Source: Pedobacter sp. FW305-3-2-15-E-R2A2 (GTDB lineage Bacteria; Bacteroidota; Bacteroidia; Sphingobacteriales; Sphingobacteriaceae). Taken from it: DNA of 64,000 nt. The position numbers and the translations under genes are program-made. Positions 26,969-35,149 of this stretch are shown piece after piece; the first letter of the stretch is position 1; the number at the start of each line of letters is the position of its first letter. Under the pieces are notes generated by a model. That model was not told the DNA's origin. It saw only the letters and a program-made list of their open reading frames with translations, and searched no databases. The DNA lies in NCBI RefSeq assembly GCF_038446955.1, contig NZ_CP151803.1, positions 3,720,001 to 3,784,000 of the forward strand. Reading direction: 5' to 3'.

Positions 26969-27277
26969 TTAGTCGTGGTGCATTTTCAATTTATCCAGCA
27001 GCTCGGGAGAAACGTTTTCCGCATAAGCGCCATAAGCATCAATCATCACCCCTTTCAGGTTGCCCACAGGCGAAGAGATCGCATAGATGACCGCGCTGTC
27101 TGCGGGATCATTCATTCCTTCAAAACGATAGAACTCATCAATCTCAAACTCTTCCGGCATCAGCTGCATATCGATTGCCTTGCATTCGATATAATCAGGC
27201 CCTAAAGTGAAATCATATTCATAACCTCTTTTTTCGAGATCTGAAACGGCGGCGGTAACGGTGTCATATACATACAT
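26969..27277 (-). CDS. Small conserved hypothetical protein
   Basis: A 102-residue soluble acidic protein starting MYVYDTVTAAVSDLEKRGYEYDF. Mid-protein EEFEIDEFYRFEGMNDPADSAVIYAISS and the end GAYAENVS are well-formed coding sequence. I recall similar small Bacteroidota proteins being labelled phosphoribosylpyrophosphate synthetase, but no PRPP-binding loop is visible here and that label looks unsupported. There is no signal peptide. It is a single-gene unit between the MFS gene and the divergent DUF4442 gene. Confidence 0.65.
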   Translation of the reverse strand: MYVYDTVTAAVSDLEKRGYEYDFTLGPDYIECKAIDMQLMPEEFEIDEFYRFEGMNDPADSAVIYAISSPVGNLKGVMIDAYGAYAENVSPELLDKLKMHHD

Positions 27278-27357
27278 ATCCCTAATTTACTAAAAAATTA
27301 CTTTAGTAACCATATAAAAATTTCATAGTTCAATAAACTTTCTGATATTTAAGCATC

Positions 27358-27843
27358 ATGGTTGTATCAGAAAAAACCCTTAAATGGGGCCTTTGTTTTT
27401 ACCCTCCTTTATTGTTCCAGCGTATATGGGTAAAGAAATTCCATAAAGGTTTTCGGGGAGTGGATGTAAAGATCAATAAAAGCCTTTTCAATAAAAATTA
27501 TAACGGATCCATCTTTGGAGGGACCATTTATGCCGCTACAGATCCTTTTTATGCCCTGCTGTTTGATCAGTTGCTTCAGAGAGAAGGATTTAAAGTCAGA
27601 GTCTGGTTAAAAAGTGCTTCGATTCAATACCTTAAACCAGGACGGGGAGATTTATTTTTCAGCATCACCGTTAGCGACGATATGTTGAATGAGGCTATTG
27701 AAGCGTTAAATACTGCGGGTAAATTTGTAAAAGCTTACCCGATGGAGATCACCAATGCGCAGGGCGAGCTTTGTGCAACGGTTATGAATGAAGTGTATGT
27801 CCGAAACCTGCATCAGGGGGAACAACCACGCATTGCTTATTAA
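27358..27843 (+). CDS. DUF4442 hot-dog-fold protein
   Basis: 161 residues resembling the DUF4442 thioesterase-like family: FNKNYNGSIFGGTIYAATDPFYALL carries the conserved hot-dog helix with its Gly-Gly and Asp-Pro, followed by SIQYLKPGRGDL. The family is related to acyl-CoA thioesterases, but catalytic activity is not established. It is 24 bases upstream of the AlbA-type gene on the same strand and may be co-transcribed with it. Confidence 0.75.
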   Translation: MVVSEKTLKWGLCFYPPLLFQRIWVKKFHKGFRGVDVKINKSLFNKNYNGSIFGGTIYAATDPFYALLFDQLLQREGFKVRVWLKSASIQYLKPGRGDLFFSITVSDDMLNEAIEALNTAGKFVKAYPMEITNAQGELCATVMNEVYVRNLHQGEQPRIAY

Positions 27844-27867
27844 ATTGTATGTTTAAGTCACAGTCCA

Positions 27868-28494
27868 ATGAATATCAAGAAACTCATCCTGCAAGGCGAA
27901 GGAACTACCCTGGATTTCAAGAAAACCATTAACAGCAATGAAAAGATTGCCAAAAGCCTCGTTGCTTTTGCCAATAATAAAGGCGGGCAATTGCTCATTG
28001 GGGTGGCCGACGACGGCAGCATCAAAGGGGTAAAATCCGAAGATGAGGAGCGGTATATGATTACCAAATCTGCGCATCAGTTTTGCCGGCCGGCGATAGA
28101 ACCCGAGTTCGAGGAGATTTACGTGGACGATAAACTGGTTCTCGTTGTGACCATCCATCCAAGCGACACGAAACCGCATTACGCTTTAGACGAAAACAAA
28201 AAATGGTGGGTCTATTTCAGGGTGCAGGATAAGAGCTTACTGGCCAGTAAAATCATTGTCGACGTGATCAAAAAAAGTGGTGATCCCAACGGACAGCTGA
28301 TCAGTTACCGGGACGATGAAAAAAAGCTCTTCGAATACCTTGGTCAGCAAGGCCGGATTACCCTGAAAGAGTTCAGTAAGATCACCCGGAGCTCCTATAA
28401 AAAAGCACAAAAAGTGTTGGTTAGTCTGATCATTAGCGGCCTGATTCAACCTCATTCCTCTGAAAAGGAAGAATATTTCACGTCAATACAATAA
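27868..28494 (+). CDS. AlbA_2 / Schlafen-type ATP-binding domain protein
   Basis: 208 residues. The N-terminal part has the AlbA_2 (Schlafen-like, divergent AAA_4) signature: EGTTLDFKKTINSNEKIAKSL, then FANNKGGQLLIGVADDGSIKGV. The C-terminal 70 residues look like a winged helix (LFEYLGQQGRITLKEFSKIT). The family usually acts as a nucleic-acid-binding or transcription-related protein. This one is short, with no further domains. It is followed by a palindrome and a hairpin before the MATE gene. Confidence 0.75.
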   Translation: MNIKKLILQGEGTTLDFKKTINSNEKIAKSLVAFANNKGGQLLIGVADDGSIKGVKSEDEERYMITKSAHQFCRPAIEPEFEEIYVDDKLVLVVTIHPSDTKPHYALDENKKWWVYFRVQDKSLLASKIIVDVIKKSGDPNGQLISYRDDEKKLFEYLGQQGRITLKEFSKITRSSYKKAQKVLVSLIISGLIQPHSSEKEEYFTSIQ

Positions 28495-28500
28495 CAACTG

Positions 28501-28521
28501 GATGTAAAATTATTTTACATC
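28501..28521. promoter_or_regulatory. Perfect 21-bp palindrome, candidate operator
   Basis: GATGTAAAAT and ATTTTACATC are exact reverse complements around a single central T. It starts 7 bases after the AlbA-type stop and ends 39 bases before the MATE start at 28560. The shape suits a dimeric repressor site. The AT-rich stem argues against a terminator. Confidence 0.5.
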
Positions 28522-28529
28522 GCCTAAAA

Positions 28530-28553
28530 ATGAAGTCGGAAATGCCGACTTTT
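28530..28553 (+). terminator. Short hairpin overlapping the upstream in-frame ATG of the MATE gene
   Basis: AAGTCGG (28533-28539) pairs with CCGACTT (28545-28551) around AAATG, with an A-run before and TTTT at 28550-28553. It may end the DUF4442/AlbA transcript or attenuate the MATE gene. Its presence makes the in-frame ATG at 28530 an unlikely start. Confidence 0.5.
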
Positions 28554-28559
28554 GCAAAA

Positions 28560-29924
28560 ATGCTTAGTAAACTTTATTCAAAATATAAACCTTATTATTC
28601 AGACAACCTACGTCTGGCTATGCCTATTGTGGTTTCACAGTTGGGGCATACGCTTGTCCATTTAGCTGATAGTGTAATCGTTGGGCATTTTGCCGGAACG
28701 ATACAACTGGCGGCAGTCTCACTTGTCAACAGCCTTTTCATGCTCATTCTTGTGATAGGAATGGGAATCTCTTACGGTTTAACGCCATTGATGGCTCAGG
28801 AAAACGGAAGGAAAAACTACGAAGAATGCGGGAAACTCCTGTCGAACAGTCTGATCATCAACTTCATGACCTCGCTGCTACTCTATGGTCTCGTCCATTT
28901 GGGTACGTTGCTCGTGATTGACCACATCGGACAATCTCCTGAAGTCGTTGCTTATGCCAAGCCTTATTTGGGCTACCTTGCCATCTCCATTATCCCGCTG
29001 ATGATTTTCCAGACTTTCAAACAGTTTGCAGAAGGCCTGGGGTTTACCAAACAGGCCATGTTTGTTTCCATCTGGGGAAACCTGCTGAACATCGTTCTCG
29101 GAATCATTTTCGTGAAAGGAATGTTTGGAATTGCGCCTATGGGTGTTAAAGGAGTTGGTTTAAGTACCCTGATCGACCGCTGTCTGATGGCGATCGTGAT
29201 GTCCATCTACGTGATGAGGTCTCCATATTTCAAAGCCTATATCAAAAGCTTTAAGTTGACTTTCTTTGATAAAGTGAGGGCCCTTAAAATTGTCAAAATC
29301 GGGGCACCTGTGGCCCTGCAGTATTCCTTTGAGATCAGCGCTTTCAGTGGTGCAGCCATCCTGATCGGAACAATTGGTGCGGTAGAACAAGCCGCGCACC
29401 AGGTTGCGATTAACCTCGCTTCAGTTACCTATATGATGGCCAGTGGGATTGCTTCTGCAGCCACCATAAAAACCGGAAACAACTTTGGAAAGAAAAACTT
29501 CAATGACCTCAGACAATCCGCAATAGCGAGTTATCATGTGATCATTCTCTTTATGAGTGTGACGGCGATTTTATTTATTGTGGCCAATAACCTGCTTCCC
29601 TACATCTATACAGAAGATCGTGCTGTGATCAATATTGCCGCGCAGTTACTGATTATCGCCGGGTTCTTTCAATTGTTTGATGGTACTCAGGTGGTCGGAT
29701 TAGGGATATTAAGGGGAATTGGCGATGTCAATGTTCCCACCTTCATCACCTTTCTTGCGTACTGGGTAATTGGCATCCCATTGGGATATTTATTGGGCAT
29801 TAAGCTTGATTTAGGGGTAAATGGAATCTGGTATGGCCTTACTTTTGGCCTGCTGACCGCTTCTATCCTACTGTTTTTCAGGTTTCAAAATAAAACCCGC
29901 CTGCTGATTTCAAAAACAGGTTAA
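28560..29924 (+). CDS. MATE-family multidrug/metabolite efflux transporter
   Basis: Cation-coupled exporter with about twelve transmembrane helices. The MATE N-lobe signature is LRLAMPIVVSQLGHTLVHLADSVIVGHF; the C-lobe repeats it as APVALQYSFEISAFSGAAILIG. I use the ATG at 28560 (MLSKLYSKYKPYY, 454 residues) because the in-frame ATG at 28530 falls inside a hairpin and adds residues unlike the family. The palindrome at 28501-28521 suggests repressor control. Substrate unknown. Confidence 0.9.
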   Translation: MLSKLYSKYKPYYSDNLRLAMPIVVSQLGHTLVHLADSVIVGHFAGTIQLAAVSLVNSLFMLILVIGMGISYGLTPLMAQENGRKNYEECGKLLSNSLIINFMTSLLLYGLVHLGTLLVIDHIGQSPEVVAYAKPYLGYLAISIIPLMIFQTFKQFAEGLGFTKQAMFVSIWGNLLNIVLGIIFVKGMFGIAPMGVKGVGLSTLIDRCLMAIVMSIYVMRSPYFKAYIKSFKLTFFDKVRALKIVKIGAPVALQYSFEISAFSGAAILIGTIGAVEQAAHQVAINLASVTYMMASGIASAATIKTGNNFGKKNFNDLRQSAIASYHVIILFMSVTAILFIVANNLLPYIYTEDRAVINIAAQLLIIAGFFQLFDGTQVVGLGILRGIGDVNVPTFITFLAYWVIGIPLGYLLGIKLDLGVNGIWYGLTFGLLTASILLFFRFQNKTRLLISKTG

Positions 29925-29933
29925 TCATAAACG

Positions 29934-29957
29934 AAAGGCCCCTTAAAGGGCCTTTTT
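29934..29957. terminator. Bidirectional terminator between MATE and the hypothetical gene
   Basis: AAAGGCCC pairs with GGGCCTTT around a 6-base loop and is followed by TT on the plus strand. The stop codon of the minus-strand gene at 29943 lies in the loop, so that gene's last codons form one arm. Confidence 0.8.
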
Positions 29958-30923
29958 CTTAACTGGTCTTTTAGTCTTTTTTTGCTTGGCAGGAGTCATC
30001 GCTTTCGGCGGAGGTATACTGATTCCCTCTGTTGTAACAGGAGTCGTCTGAACCTGATCGATTACTGAATCTCCGGCTTCATCTTCTCTTTTAAAATAAG
30101 CTTCATGATCAGGAATATTTAACTTTGACTGAAAGTTTTCTGTCGATTTTAGTTGGTGATAAGTATGGCGATTTCCGGTACTGTCGGGTAAAGACAAGGA
30201 ATCCGGGACACCTGCATTTAAAAAATAGCTGTCAAACTTGGCCAGGTTGACCTCCTTAGACAATTCTTTTTTTACGGCAAAATAGCTTTCTTCCCCACCT
30301 TCTTCCGCTAAAAACAGGCTATCGTTTTTTAACACCGCCTGAAGGTTAACCGGAGGCACTTCTGCCTGGGGATTGTAATACAAGATCAGATCGTTCCAGT
30401 CGGCGGGAGGTATAAATGTGTATACCACATTGTTATCTTCTTCTGAGGGGCCGTAAACGCCTTTAGAAAGGAAGAACTTATTTACCGGTTTGGAAGTCAC
30501 ATTCAAGGAATTGCTCCGGCTAAAAGTCGACTGGTCCCTCAGGTGTAAAAGCTGGAAACTGTTGGCATCAAAAGCATCTTCCAAACTCAAGCTAACTGAA
30601 GTGTTTTCGGCATAACCTTTAAAGGTAAAAAGTTTCCCTTTTTCAGCTTTACTGTCGTGTCTGCCAAAGATGAGGAAAGGATCAGCTACCGCTTTTTCTT
30701 CTTTTAAGCTCAGCTTCCCTCCTGTTTCTGTCCATTTCCCAACAATCAACCGGTCTACAGATCCGTAGCTCATGGAAAACAAAAACCGACCGTCCGGCAG
30801 GATCATGATTTCCTGGGCAATCTCCATCTTCGATCCGTTATAGTGACCAGGAAATGCGCTTTTTTGCGCGTGCACCGCTAGATTAAACAACAGTATTCCT
30901 GCTAATAAACTGATTCTTTTCAT
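29943..30923 (-). CDS. Secreted protein of unknown function with basic tail
   Basis: 326 residues; a signal peptide ends near LAVHAQ (about residue 19). The first third (GHYNGSKMEIAQEIMILPDGRFLFSMSYGSVDRLIVGKW) resembles a beta-sheet lipocalin-like or stress-response domain. The C-terminus is Pro/Lys-rich (AKQKKTKRPVKKKAL). I do not recognise a family. Its ATG overlaps the stop of the secreted chorismate mutase as ATGA, so the two are translationally coupled and likely act together in the periplasm. Confidence 0.7.
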   Translation of the reverse strand: MKRISLLAGILLFNLAVHAQKSAFPGHYNGSKMEIAQEIMILPDGRFLFSMSYGSVDRLIVGKWTETGGKLSLKEEKAVADPFLIFGRHDSKAEKGKLFTFKGYAENTSVSLSLEDAFDANSFQLLHLRDQSTFSRSNSLNVTSKPVNKFFLSKGVYGPSEEDNNVVYTFIPPADWNDLILYYNPQAEVPPVNLQAVLKNDSLFLAEEGGEESYFAVKKELSKEVNLAKFDSYFLNAGVPDSLSLPDSTGNRHTYHQLKSTENFQSKLNIPDHEAYFKREDEAGDSVIDQVQTTPVTTEGISIPPPKAMTPAKQKKTKRPVKKKAL

Positions 30924-31285
30924 GGGGTCTCTTCCTTTTTTACGGCACGTTCTATTCTTAAACTCTCTTCATGAATGGCATTCATCACGCTGGTGATCAA
31001 TTTTGCAGAAAGGCCTTCCTCCGCTCCCATTTTGATGTTCTTTTCCAGGATTTGCCTGAAGCGTCCTTTCTGAAGTGCAGGGATGTTATTTTTCATCTTA
31101 TAAATACCCACTTCTTTCACCACCCGCTCCCGTTCAGCCAAAACCGCGATCAATTTCTGATCCAGGGAATCGATCTTTTTTCGGTGAAAAGCCAGGGTTG
31201 CATCGCCGCTTTGTGCATAAGAAACTCCGGAAAACAGCAGACAGGTCAGTAAAGTCAGACCGCTTAAATAAATTGATTTCATCAT
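30920..31285 (-). CDS. Secreted chorismate mutase (AroQ type)
   Basis: Converts chorismate to prephenate. A signal peptide (about residues 1-24, ending VSYAQ) is followed by an AroQ-class all-helical domain: HRKKIDSLDQKLIAVLAERERV, then IYKMKNNIPALQKGRFRQIL and EESLRIERA. These supply the conserved Arg, Asp, Arg, Lys and Arg of the family. The mature part (about 95 residues) is one domain, with no prephenate dehydratase or DAHP synthase attached. An exported form is unusual, because chorismate is made in the cytosol. It overlaps the downstream secreted gene by 4 bases. Two Met codons stand at the start (MMKS); either may be used. Confidence 0.85.
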   Translation of the reverse strand: MMKSIYLSGLTLLTCLLFSGVSYAQSGDATLAFHRKKIDSLDQKLIAVLAERERVVKEVGIYKMKNNIPALQKGRFRQILEKNIKMGAEEGLSAKLITSVMNAIHEESLRIERAVKKEETP

Positions 31286-31498
31286 AAAACAGGTAGATTA
31301 AAAGCCCTAATTAAGGGACAATTGGGGCAATATCAAAGAAAAACGGTAGAATCTTTCTGAATAATTTTGTTTATTCAGAAAGTTAATATAATATTGCCTA
31401 CTAATTCTATAGACATTTTGCGTAACCTGAGAGACCAGCTGAATTGTCGCCATTACCCTTAATAGATGACTAAATAAATTTTCAATAGCACAACAATA

Positions 31499-32440
31499 AT
31501 GAGTTTACAAGACAACGATATTGGTATGGCCTTACAGCACAGCAGGTCTCAGGAAAAAAAGTGGAAGCGTATTGCTTACCTGTGTCTTTTCCTTCTTGCG
31601 GCTGTGTTTATCGGATTTGCCATTGCTTCCTTCCTGAGTTATGAAACCGTCCTCACTTTCGGAAAAGAGCTATACGGACAGATGGACGAAAAGTTTCTTT
31701 GGATGTTGGTGGTTGGTTTCCTTGCTCAAATGGTAGATGGTGCGCTTGGAATGGGATATGGTGTCGTTTCTACGACTTTATTATTATCCGGAGGATTAAA
31801 TCCGGCCGTCATCTCCGGCAGCATCCATACCGCAGAAATGTTTTCCAGCGGCGCATCAGGCTTTAGCCATTATCGTTTTGGCAATGTGAATAAAAAGCTG
31901 TTTAAGACTTTACTGATTCCTGGGGTATTGGGTGCAATTGCAGGGGCAATATTGTTGGGTTATGCCGGAGAAGCTTTTTCTCAGTACATCAGACCAGTGA
32001 TCTCTATATATACCCTCGCCCTCGGTATTCGAATCCTAAGTAATGCCTTTAAGGAAAAACCAAAACCCCAAAAAGTAAAACGGGCCGGCTGGCTGGCAGG
32101 TGCCGGAGGATTTTTAGACTCTTTTGGTGGTGGTGGCTGGGGACCTTTGGTTACCTCTACCCTGATTTCTAAAGGACGCACGCCCAAGTATGTGATTGGC
32201 TCGGTGAGTTTAACGGAATTTTTTGTGACGATGGCCAGTGCCATTACCTTTTTCTTTATTCTCGGCGTCAGTCATTGGCAATCTATATTGGGCCTAATCA
32301 TTGGCGGTGTTGCTGCTGCACCCATCGCTGCCCGCCTGGTTGGGAAGCTTCCGATTAAGAAAATGTTTATCGGTGTTGCCGTGATTGTCATCCTGTCCAG
32401 CATTAGAATTATCTGGAATTCTATCGACAAGTTAATTTAA
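31499..32440 (+). CDS. TauE/SafE-family sulfite/anion exporter
   Basis: Membrane protein of about eight helices in 313 residues. The family repeat is seen as FLAQMVDGALGMGYGVVSTTLL in the first half and GFLDSFGGGGWGPLVTSTLI in the second. GSIHTAEMFSSGASG and GSVSLTEFFVTMASA are the paired inner helices. The family exports sulfite, sulfoacetate or other organosulfur anions, but the substrate cannot be read. It has an extra N-terminal helix (about residues 24-48). Ends in a terminator. Confidence 0.88.
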   Translation: MSLQDNDIGMALQHSRSQEKKWKRIAYLCLFLLAAVFIGFAIASFLSYETVLTFGKELYGQMDEKFLWMLVVGFLAQMVDGALGMGYGVVSTTLLLSGGLNPAVISGSIHTAEMFSSGASGFSHYRFGNVNKKLFKTLLIPGVLGAIAGAILLGYAGEAFSQYIRPVISIYTLALGIRILSNAFKEKPKPQKVKRAGWLAGAGGFLDSFGGGGWGPLVTSTLISKGRTPKYVIGSVSLTEFFVTMASAITFFFILGVSHWQSILGLIIGGVAAAPIAARLVGKLPIKKMFIGVAVIVILSSIRIIWNSIDKLI

Positions 32441-32450
32441 AAAGACATTG

Positions 32451-32499
32451 GATTGCCTTAAGTAATCATAACCTGCATTATTTAAGGCAATCATTTTAT
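32451..32499 (+). terminator. Terminator after the TauE/SafE gene
   Basis: GATTGCCTTAA pairs with TTAAGGCAATC (32451-32492) around a 20-base loop, followed by ATTTTATTT. It begins 10 bases after the stop. Confidence 0.72.
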
Positions 32500-32633
32500 T
32501 TATCATTAAATATTTCTAGATAAAATAGCTAATGATATCGTTCATAAAACATGGAAATAAAATCGGTGAATAACTCATTTTCAAAAGATTAGCGATTTGT
32601 CAAATAAAAGAATAAATTTGCTGACAGTATCCA

Positions 32634-34046
32634 ATGGCAAAGACTCTCCTCTCCTTTTTTTACAGATTTAAAACACCGGCTCTTGAACAGATGATCATTG
32701 AAGACGAGGTTAGAACGGCTAATCTCAGCAGGGGGATTTTAATTACCGGATTGTTCATTCCCATTGCCATTATCATCCATTTATATTTCAGTTACGGTAA
32801 TTTCAGCGTTAAACCAGCGTCAGTAGGCCCGATTAATGGCTTCTTTGTCGTTAATGTATATATGGGGCTGACTAGTCTGGTGTTATTTCTTACCGGAATA
32901 TGGTTAAAACACACCAAAAAAGAGCATCAGCTTCTAACGATTTTATATCCTCACCTGGTATTTTTTATTTTTGCCAGTGGTGGTGCACTTTGTTCAGTTT
33001 ATGACCAGGCAATGAACAAGACCATTATTACCTTTTTACTTGCCTGCCTTTTAAATGCAGCCACCTTGCTGATCCGTCCGGCATACCTCTTTTTTTACCT
33101 GCTGGCCATTTATATTTGTTTTTGTTACGGTGTATACCTTACGCAACCGGATCAAAATGAGGTGCTGCTTACTGCGATAGACGGACTTTGTGTGATTGCG
33201 GTAGCTTATGCCATCGCCCATGTTTTCTGGAACAACAGCATGACCCGTTTCAAGCAAGACCGCCTGATCAAATCCCAAAAACTGGTATTGGCACATCAAT
33301 ATGAAAAGCTCTCTCAGTCAAATGTGAAACTGGAGGAATCCAATGCAAGTAAAGATCAGTTCTTTTCCATTCTGGCACATGACCTCAGGGGGCCGCTTAA
33401 TTCTGCAATTGCATTGACCAAATTCCTGGAAGAAGGCCTGTTTGAAGCTGACCTGGAAGAACGTCAACAGATGTATTCTTTATTGCAGAACAGCCTGAAC
33501 AACAGCTCAAAATTGCTGGAAAATGTACTGTTGTGGTCTACCAATCAGGCAGGTGTACTGAATTTCAAGCCCATGCTGCTCAATGTACACGATACGGTGC
33601 AAACTAGTGTTGATGTATTGAAAATTGTTGCGGCCCATAAGCACATTGAAATCATCAATTTTATTCCACAACACCTGACGATATCTGCCGATGTCGATAT
33701 GATTCATACCGTATTCAGGAACCTTTTATCCAATGCGATTAAGTTTACGCCTAATTTTGGCAGTGTGGAAGTTCATTCGGAGCTGCTTATTAACGAAGAG
33801 ACTGGTCAGGAATCTGTCCGCGTTTCTGTGATAGATTATGGGGTTGGCATGAGTCATAAAACTTTGACTAATCTTTTCCGCATTGAAAAAAAGATGATCG
33901 GTCTGGGAACAAACAATGAGACAGGTACAGGTTTAGGTCTCGTTTTGTGCAAAGATTTCATTGAAAAACACGAAGGAAGCATTATTGTTGAAAGTAAGGA
34001 GAATGAGGGAAGTAAATTTATTATAACTTTACCCGGCCGAAACTAA
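32634..34046 (+). CDS. Membrane sensor histidine kinase
   Basis: Classical two-component kinase with about six N-terminal transmembrane helices (residues 33-200), a short coiled coil, then a HisKA domain with phospho-acceptor H249 in ILAHDLRGPLN. The HATPase domain shows the N box (FRNLLSNAIKFTPN), G1 box (DYGVGMS) and G2 box (TGTGLGLVLCKDFIEKH), so it should be active. Length is 470. No response-regulator gene is in the window. It leads a three-gene run; the next gene starts 11 bases after its stop. Confidence 0.92.
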   Translation: MAKTLLSFFYRFKTPALEQMIIEDEVRTANLSRGILITGLFIPIAIIIHLYFSYGNFSVKPASVGPINGFFVVNVYMGLTSLVLFLTGIWLKHTKKEHQLLTILYPHLVFFIFASGGALCSVYDQAMNKTIITFLLACLLNAATLLIRPAYLFFYLLAIYICFCYGVYLTQPDQNEVLLTAIDGLCVIAVAYAIAHVFWNNSMTRFKQDRLIKSQKLVLAHQYEKLSQSNVKLEESNASKDQFFSILAHDLRGPLNSAIALTKFLEEGLFEADLEERQQMYSLLQNSLNNSSKLLENVLLWSTNQAGVLNFKPMLLNVHDTVQTSVDVLKIVAAHKHIEIINFIPQHLTISADVDMIHTVFRNLLSNAIKFTPNFGSVEVHSELLINEETGQESVRVSVIDYGVGMSHKTLTNLFRIEKKMIGLGTNNETGTGLGLVLCKDFIEKHEGSIIVESKENEGSKFIITLPGRN

Positions 34047-34057
34047 TCCGACACCAG

Positions 34058-35146
34058 ATGACCCCTGCTTTTAAGCAACAGTTTTCTCAAATATTCTCAA
34101 ATTACAAGTGGATCTTGCATCTGCTATTCTGGGGGCTTTTCTTTTCACTAAACTACTACAGGATGGTCCAGGGTGGAGTTTTTAACAACCCTCAATTTCC
34201 TGATCCTTTTCCCCAGGTTGCCATCACTATTTTTATGGTTGCGGTATTGTTTCAATCCTATACCATGCTGCTATGGGTATTTCCCTTATATAAAACAAAA
34301 CGGAAGTATATTTTTTGGGCCCGCCTTTTCCTGGTTCTTCTGATTGGCTTTATGACCTACATTCTGCTGACAAGATTGTTGATCAGCAACATCCCGATCA
34401 TGAGTTCCAGACCTGAATTCGAGATCCTGGTCCAGATGAAACGGAAAGTAATGATGTACACCTTTTTCTCTACCGTATTTATCGCATTTTATTACTTTGT
34501 TGACATTTACGCCCATCAGAAGGAAATCCGGAGACTGGAAGAATACAAAACCCAAAAGATTGCATTGGAGGGCAGCTTTTTAAAATCACAGATCAACCCA
34601 CACTTTTTATTCAACACCATGAATAACATTTATGCGCTGAGCTTAAAGAAATCCCCGCAAACCCCGGTTATCATTGAACGCCTGGAATCCCTGCTGCATT
34701 ACATGTTATATGAGTGTAAATCGGATCTGGTACCACTTGAAAATGAATTCACCTTCACCAACAGCTATATTGCGCTGGAAAAATTACGACATAAAGAAGA
34801 ACAGTGTAAGATCAGTATAGACATCAAAGGAGATGCTTCTGCGCATCAGATTGCGCCTTTGTTACTGATCAATTTTCTGGAGAATGCGTTCAAGCATGGC
34901 ACAAAGACCAGTTTTGGCAAGTCATGGATCAATATGAAAATAGAAATTTCCAAAAGAGAATTTCATTTCAACCTGCAAAACAGCAAACCGACCAGGCCCG
35001 TCCATCAGGCATTTTCAGAGTACCGTGGCGGAATTGGCTTAAAGAATGTAAAAAGGCGCTTAGAAATTTTGTACCCAAGGCGTCACGAGCTTCTGATCAA
35101 CAACCAACCAGACCATTTTGAAATCGATTTAATCCTTAATTTTTAA
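34058..35146 (+). CDS. LytS/YehU-type sensor histidine kinase
   Basis: His_kinase family (LytS type) with about four N-terminal transmembrane helices. The phospho-acceptor is H182 in SQINPHFLFNTMNNI. The HATPase has the N box INFLENAFKHG and the G box YRGGIGLKNVKRRLEILYP, so it appears active. Length of 362 fits the Bacteroidota group. A LytTR response regulator usually sits next to such genes; here a degenerate paralogue follows after 3 bases instead. Confidence 0.92.
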   Translation: MTPAFKQQFSQIFSNYKWILHLLFWGLFFSLNYYRMVQGGVFNNPQFPDPFPQVAITIFMVAVLFQSYTMLLWVFPLYKTKRKYIFWARLFLVLLIGFMTYILLTRLLISNIPIMSSRPEFEILVQMKRKVMMYTFFSTVFIAFYYFVDIYAHQKEIRRLEEYKTQKIALEGSFLKSQINPHFLFNTMNNIYALSLKKSPQTPVIIERLESLLHYMLYECKSDLVPLENEFTFTNSYIALEKLRHKEEQCKISIDIKGDASAHQIAPLLLINFLENAFKHGTKTSFGKSWINMKIEISKREFHFNLQNSKPTRPVHQAFSEYRGGIGLKNVKRRLEILYPRRHELLINNQPDHFEIDLILNF

Positions 35147-35149
35147 CGC

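Noticed and set aside
31420..31498. Text ACCTGAGAGACC before the TauE gene that recalls fragments of a thiamine riboswitch
   Set aside because: The other conserved parts (CTGAGA in its stem, ACCTGATCTGG, GCGTAGGGA) are missing and no matching stems can be drawn.
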